DNA from: an uncultured Clostridia bacterium
Lineage (GTDB): Bacteria > Bacillota > Clostridia > Oscillospirales > Acutalibacteraceae
DNA: 39,646 nucleotides
Direction: 5' to 3'
Assembly: GCA_946183365.1 (NCBI GenBank)
Contig: CAMHAH010000025.1
Location: 1-39,646 of the forward strand
Shown here: positions 19,190 through 26,076 of the stretch, one piece after another
How positions within the stretch are numbered: the first letter of the stretch is position 1
Layout of the letters: the number at the start of each line of letters is the position of its first letter
Position numbers and translations under genes: made by a program
The notes under the pieces: generated by a model
Told to the model about the DNA's origin: nothing
The model's input: the letters and a program-made list of their open reading frames with translations, nothing else
Database searches by the model: none

Positions 19190-20281
19190 TCAACCTTTGG
19201 CAGCTTTTCCTGCCTTGATCTTATCGGCGCAGATACTGATCAGAATCGAGATACTAATACTTACCGCCGCCAAAAGAATGCTGATCGCAAGCTGCTCGCC
19301 TGTGACTGTTTTAGGATCATATCTCATCGAGAATCCGGTGATCATACAGATGATCCAGGCTACAAACACATGATACATATAAAGGTAGATGGAGTGTGAA
19401 CCGAGGTACGCGAACTTATCGACCTTCACTCCGCTGTCTTCGAGCTGCTTGCACACCAAAGAAACTCCGTATGTTCCGATAAAGCCGAGCAAAAATACCG
19501 CTATCATCATCAAAGGCTCCGGTTTATCGAATTCACCGCGGAACATCTTCGCTCCGAGCGAAAAGTAAGCCGCTATCCCGATGGGTATGACAGAGGCGGC
19601 TATTCCCGTGATCCACGCGGCAGCACCCGATATTTTGTCAAATATCTTAACGGTTCTTCCGATCTGTCCGAGAAGTATGATCGCTGTCCAGTAAGGGATC
19701 AACTGGAGATTATAGGGAAGGCTGATCTCAAAAAACCTCAGCACGCCTGTTGAGGCAAGTAATACAACTACAGTGATGATCTGAGGGATAAGGGATCTGC
19801 TGATTTTCTCGATCAGGATGATAAACAGTATGCTTGCGATAAACATGGCGGGAAGAAACCAGAAATCGGCAAGGAACGGATAATTCTTTCCGAGAGAGTG
19901 ATACTCCCAGCCAAACCAGTCCTGTATGACTCTGTTCCAAATCGAGCCTGCAAAGAAGTTCCTGAGGCAGCACAGAGCGTCCATGATCGTCTCTTCGGCT
20001 CTGATGATCAGAACGACGCTTCCGACAAGCCAGAACGAGATCGAATAGGTAAAGAAAGGAACAAGAAGTGATTTTGCGCGGGCGACGATCCCGTCTTTGA
20101 TGCCTGTTTTCCCGACCTTATAAAAATATCCGGAATAAAAGAAAAAAGCAAAAAACAAAACGCATGACATTCCGGCAAAAATGCTTTTCAGCACTCCGGG
20201 AGCAACAATGTGATACATAGCAATACTCAGTATCGCCAGACCTTTAACCATATCTACATATTTTACTCTTTGCTTTAGCAT
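19190..20281 (-). CDS. Acyltransferase-3 family membrane protein
   Basis: The 363-residue protein has about 10 membrane segments. The N terminus MLKQRVKYVDMVKGLAI with a following MYH motif matches the acyltransferase-3 family (OafA/WecH/NRT type), in which an Arg/Asp-rich first loop and a His in helix 1 bind the acyl donor. These enzymes O-acetylate or succinylate surface sugars, lipids or peptides. The start has AAAGGGTG upstream. A 180-nt structured leader ending in a terminator lies 5' (20352-20534), so expression may be attenuated. The repeated module copy 2 lies at its 3' end, so the gene may be cargo of that unit. Confidence 0.85.
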   Translation of the reverse strand: MLKQRVKYVDMVKGLAILSIAMYHIVAPGVLKSIFAGMSCVLFFAFFFYSGYFYKVGKTGIKDGIVARAKSLLVPFFTYSISFWLVGSVVLIIRAEETIMDALCCLRNFFAGSIWNRVIQDWFGWEYHSLGKNYPFLADFWFLPAMFIASILFIILIEKISRSLIPQIITVVVLLASTGVLRFFEISLPYNLQLIPYWTAIILLGQIGRTVKIFDKISGAAAWITGIAASVIPIGIAAYFSLGAKMFRGEFDKPEPLMMIAVFLLGFIGTYGVSLVCKQLEDSGVKVDKFAYLGSHSIYLYMYHVFVAWIICMITGFSMRYDPKTVTGEQLAISILLAAVSISISILISICADKIKAGKAAKG

Positions 20282-20351
20282 TATTGTATCACCCTTTTTA
20301 ATGAGATTTCATAACCATACCATACGACTGCTTCTTTTACCGATATACCGA

Positions 20352-20534
20352 AATAAAAAAACGCAAGCCGCAGCCTGCAACGGCTGAATGGTATAGATAA
20401 GTGAACGACAGACTTACTGTATCGCATCTCCGAAAACACTTAATGCTGCTCGCTTCCGTACCTGATATGATTCTTGGCCGTAAATCGTATCGAGTCTGTT
20501 GCTCGATTATCCACACCGTAGACGGTTTGCGAAC
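20352..20534 (-). ncRNA. Structured leader or small RNA ending in a terminator
   Basis: A promoter at 20541-20569 would start a minus-strand RNA near 20534. The RNA folds visibly: CCGT-CT-ACGG, a 6-bp ATCGAG/CTCGAT hairpin, a GCAT/ATGC pair and complementary ends (GCAAACCG with CGGCTTGC, one mismatch). It finishes with an AGCCG/CGGCT stem (20366-20385) and a run of seven T on the minus strand. It stops about 70 nt before the acyltransferase start, so it is either an attenuating leader of that gene or a free ~180-nt RNA. I could not match it to a known riboswitch class. Confidence 0.55.
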
Positions 20535-20540
20535 ATAAGA

Positions 20541-20569
20541 ATTATATCATAGCATTATACCTCAGACAA
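20541..20569 (-). promoter_or_regulatory. Promoter of the structured RNA
   Basis: On the minus strand TTGTCT (20564-20569), 17 bp, TATAAT (20541-20546). Spacing is ideal. Confidence 0.6.
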
Positions 20570-20587
20570 GCATTTTCTTTTAGTTTC

Positions 20588-20618
20588 AGCATAGCTTAGA
20601 TTTATGCGGTTGTCAAGG
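20588..20618 (-). promoter_or_regulatory. Dispersed promoter repeat
   Basis: On the minus strand this is TTGACA, 17 bp, TATGCT, and the spacer shares the CTAAGCTA core with the module promoters at 251 and 21610. It may add transcription into the structured leader or be a solo remnant of a module. Confidence 0.5.
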
Positions 20619-20765
20619 ATTTGTGTCTATCTTAATGCGATATATGTGTTATCACCCAAATTCATACTTACATTATAATCTTTCTACAATATACTGTACG
20701 ATCGCGGCGCATCTTGCAGCAGCCTCAGCCTGAAATTAATTAAAATCAACGCTTCCTCCTCCGTC

Positions 20766-21029
20766 AGGTTTATCGGAGATTGCACGGATGATAAAGAATA
20801 TCTGAGAGAACATCCTGATATCGTTAGAAAGAACATAAATGATTTTGTTGAAGAGATCTCTATATTAGGAGAGGATCCCGTACTGGTCGCTTTGGGTAGT
20901 TATACTTATGATATACTCAATTCCTACTTGGGAAAGAAATACAGAATTGCAAAGATCAAGCATTACTCTTATTCCATAAGCAAAGAAAACTATAGAAAAG
21001 AGCTTTTAGAGACACTTGAAAGATTCTAA
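20766..21029 (+). pseudogene. 3' remnant of an unrecognised soluble protein
   Basis: An open frame without a start codon codes for about 87 residues ending at TAA 21027. It contains FIGDCTDDKEYLREHPDI and VALGSYTYDILNSYLGKKY, with good coding character and a Lys/Tyr-rich C terminus. Motifs of the form VALGxxxYxxL occur in uracil-DNA-glycosylase-like folds, but I cannot assign the family. The 5' part is missing, so it is a gene fragment left in the mosaic between tRNA-Pro pieces. Confidence 0.5.
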
Positions 21030-21098
21030 AGTCAAATTACCAGAAAAACGCAGAATTGTTTCGATAATAATGAATAGCTCAGTAAGAACATATAAAGT

Positions 21099-21141
21099 AA
21101 ACCGCATTGACTGCCGAAAACGGCTTGCCAATGCGGTTTTT
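21099..21141. terminator. tRNA-Pro-type terminator, second copy
   Basis: The stem AAACCGCATTG/CAATGCGGTTT with a T tract is almost the same as 18833-18875. It is followed at once by a 14-nt tRNA 3' end (21143-21156). Confidence 0.8.
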
Positions 21142-21142
21142 A

Positions 21143-21156
21143 TGGTCGGAGTGAAG
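21143..21156 (-). pseudogene. 14-nt tRNA-Pro 3' end fragment
   Basis: On the minus strand this is the end of the T arm and acceptor, through CACTCCGACCA. It equals the end of the fragment at 21380-21424 and is broken off inside the T stem. It is a third relic of tRNA-Pro at this locus. Confidence 0.6.
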
Positions 21157-21232
21157 TATGCTTGATCTGCCAGTGACAGGAATTTCGCATGATCACAACA
21201 CCTCCTGTCCGGAGTACATCTGCGCTCTCGCT

Positions 21233-21257
21233 AAAAACGCCATGCTATGGCGTTTTT
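21233..21257. terminator. Bidirectional terminator hairpin
   Basis: AAAAACGCCAT and ATGGCGTTTTT form a perfect stem with a 3-nt loop and T tracts on both strands. No intact gene lies directly next to it. Confidence 0.7.
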
Positions 21258-21299
21258 GCGTGCGATGTGCGCTGACGCTTACATCTTCGCACGCTCGCC

Positions 21300-21402
21300 T
21301 TCAAATCCCTTCACTCCTCTGTTGCTGGTCATATTGAACATAAGGGGGTACCCTTGACGGGTACCCCCTTATATTCAAATGGTCGGAGTGAAGGGATTTG
21401 AA
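21300..21402. repeat. Inverted tRNA T-arm repeats around a terminator palindrome
   Basis: The 18-nt sequence TTCAAATCCCTTCACTCC (21300-21317) recurs inverted inside the tRNA-Pro fragment (21385-21402). Between them lies a long palindrome (21334-21378, arms with AAGGGGGTACCC) that is a terminator on either strand. The left arm and its flank, with the run GGTCATATTGA, recur in diverged form at 32545-32590 after trpA. Confidence 0.75.
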
Positions 21403-21424
21403 CCCCCGACATCCTGCTCCCAAA
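21380..21424 (-). pseudogene. tRNA-Pro(UGG) 3' half of a second sequence type, 45 nt
   Basis: It again spans exactly nucleotides 32-76: loop TTTGGGA, GCAGG, ATGTC, T arm GGGGG-TTCAAAT-CCCTT, acceptor CACTCCG, A73, CCA. The bases differ from 18877-18921, so it derives from a different tRNA-Pro gene or allele, yet the break is at the same nucleotide. Upstream lies module copy 3, so no anticodon stem can form. A plus-strand frame reading VKGFEPPTSC through here is only the antisense of this tRNA. Confidence 0.85.
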
Positions 21425-21640
21425 CTCATGTTTTAGCGTTCTGTTCGTTCCGTTACGCGACATCTGGTGCATTTTCGGTGCTTTTCGGTGCTCTTGTACC
21501 CACTGTTTCCATGTGGTTTTCGTCTGTTTGTGGTCGCCGTTGTGGTCAAAAAATGTCCTCTCCTGAAAAGGTGCTTTCAGCGCCTGCCGAGAGAGGATTC
21601 ATTTTGCGTATTGTAGCTTAGGTTTCAGTGGTTGTCAAGT
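21422..21640 (-). repeat. Repeated end module, copy 3
   Basis: On the minus strand it holds promoter TTGACA-17-TACAAT (33-38 and 10-15 past 21600), a hairpin at 21555-21598 followed by six T, a doubled GACCAC motif, and ~110 bp leading into the tRNA-Pro half. Compared with copy 1 the hairpin has different bases at several paired positions but keeps the fold. The segment between hairpin and tRNA is open in one frame (a basic peptide beginning DHNGDHKQTK), possibly the end of a lost integrase. It lies about 150 bp 3' of the AAA-ATPase gene; the interval 21650-21794 holds no convincing gene. Confidence 0.75.
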
Positions 21641-21794
21641 AAATGTCAGTACCTTTTCCGATAAATGATCAATGGGGAAATTCCTTGTCGTTCGGTGTAC
21701 CGGGGTCTAAAGACCGGCCTCATTATTCCGGGGGTTAAACCTATCGAATTCGAGGACGTTAGAGGTCAAAAAGGATATAATTACAAGCCATGTA

Positions 21795-23618
21795 TTAGTT
21801 TGATTGTTTTACAACAGCTTTCTTTCCCCTGAACGCAATACCGATTTTGATGATATTTGCTACGCCGAGTGTTTTCATTTCGGTGTCGTATTTCTTTTCA
21901 TCGATTTGTGTGAGAGCTTCGTCTGCGAGCGCCCCTAAGTCTTGATTGTTGGTCTTCGCGTGTTTGAATTCAAAGATGAAGCCGGGGTTTGTATGCTTAT
22001 CGGGAATCAGCGAAATATCAAATCTTCCGTAGCCGGATTCATTGTTTGATTTTATTCTGTATTGATTGCTTAGGACAGCGCATAAACCCAGCATCATTCC
22101 GTGGTAGAAACTCTCATTTGTTCCATCGAAAACAGAGATGGAGTTGAGCATGAATTTCTCGAGAAGCTTTTGCAGTTTGGCAGCATTGCCGGTAAAGATT
22201 GCCTGCCGGATCTCTATCGCAAAGCTGGTCCTTCCGGTTTTATCAAGAACTTCTTTCTCATATACAAAGGCGATTTCTTTGTTAGGTATGGCGATCTCAC
22301 ACATATAATTTCCGTCGTTCTGAGGATAGGTTTTTGAAACCTTCAAGTAGCCTGCAACCAGCAGGAAGCTATAGATACTGTACGGATCGCTCTGTACCTT
22401 TGGATAGATTACGCTTGTATCAACATATGAGGTAACCGTATCTCCGTTCAGTAATTGATACAGGCTTTTGATAATATCGTCATCAGCAGAAGAAATAATC
22501 TCACCGATGATATCGTTGCTACCGGTGGATTGCCAGAATGCCTTTGGGAAGCATTCCTCTGAAACATAGTTGATGACAGACCACGGATTGAAGATCTCTG
22601 TGTTGCCGAACAGATAGCCGTCATACCATTCGCACACTTCTGTGAGCTTTTCCTGATAGCCATAGTAGGTTAACATTTGTTCTACCTCGTCTTTGGTGAA
22701 GCCGAAATACTGACTGTAAGGCTTATCAAGAATGGAGTAGACGACTAAGTTATTTAATCCGCTGAATATGCTTTTTTTTGCCACGCGCAGAATACCGGTC
22801 AAAAAGCCGTAGGCAAGATGGCTGTTATCCTTAAGACCGCCTGAGAAGAAATTACGCATAAACTCAATGACCTCATTATAGAAGCCGCAGGTATGTCCTT
22901 GCTGGATTGGTGTATCATATTCATCAATGATAATGATGGCTTCCTTTCCGTAGTGCTTATGAAGCAGAAGGGAGAGAATTTGCAGCGATAATTGATATTC
23001 AGATGCGTCTGCGGTGCTGTCAGCGAGAGCTACAAATTGTTCTCTCTCGTATTTGTTCAACTTTTCGCTGTTTTCGAGTTCAATATGGCGGCGAAACTCA
23101 AGCGCGATCAGTCGTATGATCATGCTGTAGGTTTCCTGCCAGCTTGTGCATTTCACATCCTTGAAGGACAAATGGATAACAGGATATTTTCCCTGATAAT
23201 TCGTATAAGAGTTTCCGCAAGTCCAGATAGCCTTATCACGGAAATAGCGCGAGGTATCTACATCTGTTTTTTCAAAAAACACGCGAAGCATATCCATGTT
23301 CAGTGTTTTGCCGAAGCGGCGCGGTCGGGTGAACAGGGATACTTTCGGCTTCTTGTCCAGAAAGTCCTTGATGAGCAGCGTCTTGTCGACATAATAATAT
23401 TCAGTCGAAGCATCTTTGTAGTCCGAGATACCGACCGGCAAAGGCTTTTTCTGGTTTTCCGATTTACCGAGCATAGCCGATATAGAGCATTCCGGAATGC
23501 GCCATTTGCGTCCGGCTTTTTCAGCGCCCGCGATTTCACCGGATGTGCATAGTTGCTGAAGCCTTCTCGATGAAATCTTTAACAACCCTGCGGCTTCGGT
23601 AATGCTGTAATACTTCAT
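21795..23618 (-). CDS. AAA-ATPase-like / PD-(D/E)XK nuclease family protein with N-terminal HTH
   Basis: The product is 607 residues. Residues 1-45 form an excisionase-type HTH_17 (SITEAAGLLKISSRRLQQL, then GRKWRIP). About 60-330 match the AAA-ATPase_like family (TRPRRFGKT Walker A near 98-105, IIIIDEYDTPIQ Walker B near 227-238). About 480-600 match the PDDEXK_9-type nuclease domain (RFDISLIPD, then FEFKHAK with the E-x-K pair). The family is common in gut bacteria in many copies and is suspected to act in mobile-element or defence functions. An added N-terminal HTH is unusual and may bind the iterons just upstream. The ATG has GGGGAGAG before it. Confidence 0.88.
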   Translation of the reverse strand: MKYYSITEAAGLLKISSRRLQQLCTSGEIAGAEKAGRKWRIPECSISAMLGKSENQKKPLPVGISDYKDASTEYYYVDKTLLIKDFLDKKPKVSLFTRPRRFGKTLNMDMLRVFFEKTDVDTSRYFRDKAIWTCGNSYTNYQGKYPVIHLSFKDVKCTSWQETYSMIIRLIALEFRRHIELENSEKLNKYEREQFVALADSTADASEYQLSLQILSLLLHKHYGKEAIIIIDEYDTPIQQGHTCGFYNEVIEFMRNFFSGGLKDNSHLAYGFLTGILRVAKKSIFSGLNNLVVYSILDKPYSQYFGFTKDEVEQMLTYYGYQEKLTEVCEWYDGYLFGNTEIFNPWSVINYVSEECFPKAFWQSTGSNDIIGEIISSADDDIIKSLYQLLNGDTVTSYVDTSVIYPKVQSDPYSIYSFLLVAGYLKVSKTYPQNDGNYMCEIAIPNKEIAFVYEKEVLDKTGRTSFAIEIRQAIFTGNAAKLQKLLEKFMLNSISVFDGTNESFYHGMMLGLCAVLSNQYRIKSNNESGYGRFDISLIPDKHTNPGFIFEFKHAKTNNQDLGALADEALTQIDEKKYDTEMKTLGVANIIKIGIAFRGKKAVVKQSN

Positions 23619-23647
23619 GTTGCTCTCTCCCCGCTATCGTTTTGTAT

Positions 23648-23724
23648 ATTATATCACCTTATGCGAAATATATCAAGGGTAATTTCGCGTGAGTTTCGCG
23701 TCGATTTCGCACCAATTTCGCATA
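23648..23724 (-). promoter_or_regulatory. Promoter with four 11-bp iterons
   Basis: On the minus strand the promoter is TTGATA (23671-23676), 17 bp, TATAAT (23648-23653). Just upstream are four direct repeats of consensus YGCGAAAYYNN at an exact 11-bp period (23681-23724). A fifth, inverted copy (TTTCGCA on the minus strand) lies in the promoter spacer at 23662-23670. The 11-bp period puts all sites on one helix face. Autoregulation by the HTH of the downstream protein is likely (inference). Confidence 0.7.
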
Positions 23725-23820
23725 TCCGAGGTTTCATTTATGTGAAGGGTGAAAACAACGGTCGTCGAGGTAAAAACCTCCCTGTATTAGCTCGGGAATG
23801 AGCCGATAGGGGAGGATTAG
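23725..23820. other. Leader with hairpin before gene remnant
   Basis: It holds an imperfect hairpin (GAGG...CCTC and GGCTC-like arms, about 23767-23815) and a perfect GGGGAGG ribosome site before ATG 23822. The ATG is out of frame with the protein-like sequence that follows. Confidence 0.4.
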
Positions 23821-24030
23821 TATGAAGCGTTCGGCTTTGCAAAAAAACACGAAAAGAAGGACGCATCGGAAAACCACGACTCCGGCTTCCGCATGAAGGA
23901 CGCCGACGGTCACGGCATCTCGATCGCGCAGGTCAACGGCATCCCGCGCGATATGATGGCGGTACAGCATTCTATCATCAACACGGGCGAGGGTGAACTC
24001 GTCATGCTGACGATCATTGTGGCAAGATGA
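23821..24030 (+). pseudogene. Frameshifted C-terminal remnant of an unrecognised protein
   Basis: Frame 23827-24030 codes for 67 residues including GFAKKHEKKDASENHD, KDADGHGISIAQVNGIPRD and AVQHSIINTGEGEL, then TGA. Coding character is strong. A GGGGAGG site and ATG at 23822 lie one base out of frame, so a single indel at codon 2-3 silences it. Family not recognised. Confidence 0.5.
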
Positions 24031-24151
24031 TCCATTCCGTTATAGACAAACGGTTCAATATTTGATATGATGATAGTATCATATTCTGATTCGGGTGAAT
24101 GATATGAAGCGCAAAACAGCGCATGGAAAGAATAAAACGGAGGTATTTATC

Positions 24152-24553
24152 ATGACAGATATCGAGAGAGTATGCCAATTTTTGGACGAAGCACAGACCT
24201 ACTACCTTGCGACCGTTGAGGGCGATCAGCCGAGGGTCAGACCCTTTGGAACGGCTCTCATTTATGACGGAAAGCTCTATATCCAGACGGGTAAGGTGAA
24301 GCCTGTGTCCAAACAGCTCGCCGTCAATCCGAAGGCTGAGATCTGCGCCTTCAAGGGCGGAAAGTGGATTCGGATCGCGGGTGAGCTGATCAATGACGAC
24401 AACCGCGACGTGATGGTCGCCATGCTCGAGAAGATGCCGAGCCTCAAGGCGATGTACAGCCCCGACGACGGCAATATGCAAATGCTGTATTTCAAGGACG
24501 CGACCGCCACCTTCAGCTCCTTTACCGAGGCGCCCGAAACGATTCGATTCTGA
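24152..24553 (+). CDS. Pyridoxamine 5'-phosphate oxidase-fold flavoprotein
   Basis: The start at ATG 24152 has CGGAGG upstream and is preferred over the frame's earlier ATG at 24095. The product is 133 residues. AQTYYLATVEGDQPRVRPF and TGKVKPVSKQL fit the split-barrel FMN-binding PNPOx family, whose small members reduce or bind flavin and F420-like cofactors. It is probably cytosolic. The MBL-rubredoxin gene follows after 44 bp with its own strong ribosome site, so the pair may act together in electron transfer to oxygen or nitric oxide, or in reductive detoxification (inference). Confidence 0.85.
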   Translation: MTDIERVCQFLDEAQTYYLATVEGDQPRVRPFGTALIYDGKLYIQTGKVKPVSKQLAVNPKAEICAFKGGKWIRIAGELINDDNRDVMVAMLEKMPSLKAMYSPDDGNMQMLYFKDATATFSSFTEAPETIRF

Positions 24554-24597
24554 TGATAAGCAGATATGAAAGTTAAAAGATAAAGGAGGACGATCAC

Positions 24598-25539
24598 ATG
24601 GAGATCAAAGCGGTCAAATTCAGAAAAGACGGATTCTATTCCCAGCTGTTCGCGTTCGGCGCGGAAGAAGGTCCTGAGAAGTACAGCATGGATATCCGCT
24701 ATCGCGGCAGTCTGCAAAACTACCTGATCGACACAGGCGACGAGGTCATCTTAGTCGATACGGGACTTCCCGCGGGCACTCCCGAGGAGAAGCCCGACAA
24801 GGAAGTCGCCGCCTATACAGGTAAGGATATTTGCAGTTATATGGAGGCGTTCCGCGCTCTCGGCTATGAGCCCGAGCAGGTAACGAAGATCCTGCTGACC
24901 CACAGGCACAGCGACCATTCTGGCGAATTAAAGTCTTTCCCGAACGCGAAGATCTATGTCAACGCCGAGGAGCTTGACGCCGCCGAATTACAGGGTATCG
25001 ACAACATCGTGCCCGTGACCTTCACCGACGGCGCGTATTATAACTTCCCCGAGAGTCAGAAGATCCGCGACGGTATCTATTACATCAAGGCAAAGGGTCA
25101 CACCAAGGGCAACAGCCTTGTGATCGTCGAGGACGGCGGGCTTTTCTATATGCTCCACGGCGACATCACCTATGTGGACGAGGCACTCTATGAAAATAAG
25201 CAGTCTGTCGTCTTTGACGATCTGCAGGAAGCGCTCACTACCCTCGGCAGAGTGCGCGAATTCGTCCGCAACCACCCGACCGTCTACTGCGGCACGCATA
25301 CGCCCCAGGGCTATGAGAATCTGGAAGCGAAGCGCGTGATGGATCTCGACCATCCCGTTGAAACAGTCTTTGCCGAGATCGACTTCACCGAGCAAGAGGC
25401 GACGGGTATTTACATCTGCTCCGTCTGCGGATATGTGTACGATCCTGCGGAAAATGACGGCATAGCCTTCGAGAACCTGCCCGACGACTGGCGCTGTCCG
25501 AGATGCAAACAGCCGAAAGAGAAATTCAACAGAGCATAA
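24598..25539 (+). CDS. MBL-fold metallohydrolase with C-terminal rubredoxin
   Basis: The product is 313 residues. The metallo-beta-lactamase domain (about 1-260) has the dinuclear metal motif THRHSDHSG near 100, AKGHTKGN near 165 and CGTHTPQGY near 240. Residues about 270-310 form a full rubredoxin with CSVCGY and CPRCKQ holding one iron. In flavodiiron proteins an MBL domain pairs with flavodoxin and sometimes rubredoxin; here flavodoxin is absent. The HRHSDH ligand pattern resembles hydrolases such as lactonases instead of the E-containing flavodiiron site, so a redox role is uncertain. AAAGGAGG precedes the ATG. Confidence 0.88.
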   Translation: MEIKAVKFRKDGFYSQLFAFGAEEGPEKYSMDIRYRGSLQNYLIDTGDEVILVDTGLPAGTPEEKPDKEVAAYTGKDICSYMEAFRALGYEPEQVTKILLTHRHSDHSGELKSFPNAKIYVNAEELDAAELQGIDNIVPVTFTDGAYYNFPESQKIRDGIYYIKAKGHTKGNSLVIVEDGGLFYMLHGDITYVDEALYENKQSVVFDDLQEALTTLGRVREFVRNHPTVYCGTHTPQGYENLEAKRVMDLDHPVETVFAEIDFTEQEATGIYICSVCGYVYDPAENDGIAFENLPDDWRCPRCKQPKEKFNRA

Positions 25540-25550
25540 AGCAAAAAGAA

Positions 25551-25597
25551 AACGAGCATAGAGTTCTCCGTGATGAGATCTATGCTCGTTTATTATT
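25551..25597. terminator. Terminator after MBL-rubredoxin gene
   Basis: The arms AACGAGCATAGA and TCTATGCTCGTT form a perfect 12-bp stem followed by TTTATTATTT. It separates this operon from trp. Confidence 0.85.
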
Positions 25598-25729
25598 TCT
25601 GAGTCAACCTACCAAATCATTTTATATCAATACTCCGTTGCAGTTATCGATATATCATACCGCTTGCCTTACGTCTATGATAGTCCCTGAAAAATTATGT
25701 TCACCTCAAATAATTATGCAAAAAAACTC

Positions 25730-25758
25730 TTGACATTCCATTCCGTTTGTGATATATT
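25730..25758 (+). promoter_or_regulatory. trp operon promoter
   Basis: TTGACA (25730-25735), 17 bp, TATATT (25753-25758); transcription would start near 25765, at the head of the T-box leader. Confidence 0.8.
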
Positions 25759-25779
25759 ATGTAAAAATTTAACACTTCA

Positions 25780-26051
25780 AACCGTTGAAGCGGAAATAAC
25801 GGCAATCATGCCTGTACAGAGAACCCGTGTTGCTGAGAGTCGGGTCAGAAACAAGTTGTCAAATGGACCGCTGAGGGCGCAGTCAAATGTGGCTTTTGTC
25901 ACAGAGTATTCTGCGACGTTGCAGGCAGACGTCATTTGCCGGGGATATGTTGGTATCCTGCTAAGCGCACAGGTCATGCTGTGAATCAAGGTGGCACCGC
26001 GGATTAGATGATTCGTCCTTGACAGAAGTTTATTCTGTCGAGGACTTTTTT
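25780..26051 (+). promoter_or_regulatory. T-box leader for tRNA-Trp
   Basis: This is a classic T-box riboswitch. Stem I includes ACCCGTGTTGCTGAGAG with the AG-bulge/GNUG-type elements. The specifier loop carries TGG (25864-25866) followed by ACC, as is usual, so it reads tRNA-Trp. The T-box sequence AAGGTGGCACCGCGG lies at 25988-26002, with UGGC pairing to the uncharged CCA end. A terminator follows (stem GTCCTTGACAGAA/TTCTGTCGAGGAC, 26015-26045, then six T). Uncharged tRNA-Trp should favour the antiterminator and turn on trpEGDCFBA. Confidence 0.95.
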
Positions 26052-26076
26052 ATTTATTATAAACGGAGGGTCAATT

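Noticed and set aside
20352..20534. c-di-GMP (GEMM) riboswitch
   Set aside because: A GCAAACC stretch is reminiscent of it, but the rest of the conserved core and the tetraloop-receptor pattern are not seen.
21379..21621. Plus-strand frame beginning MVGVKGFEPPTSC
   Set aside because: It is the antisense of the tRNA-Pro 3' half plus module copy 3. This type of frame is a well-known false gene call.
21666..21830. Short plus-strand frame (about 55 codons) running into the AAA-ATPase 3' end
   Set aside because: No ribosome site, and the last part is antisense to the AAA-ATPase gene; coding value is doubtful.
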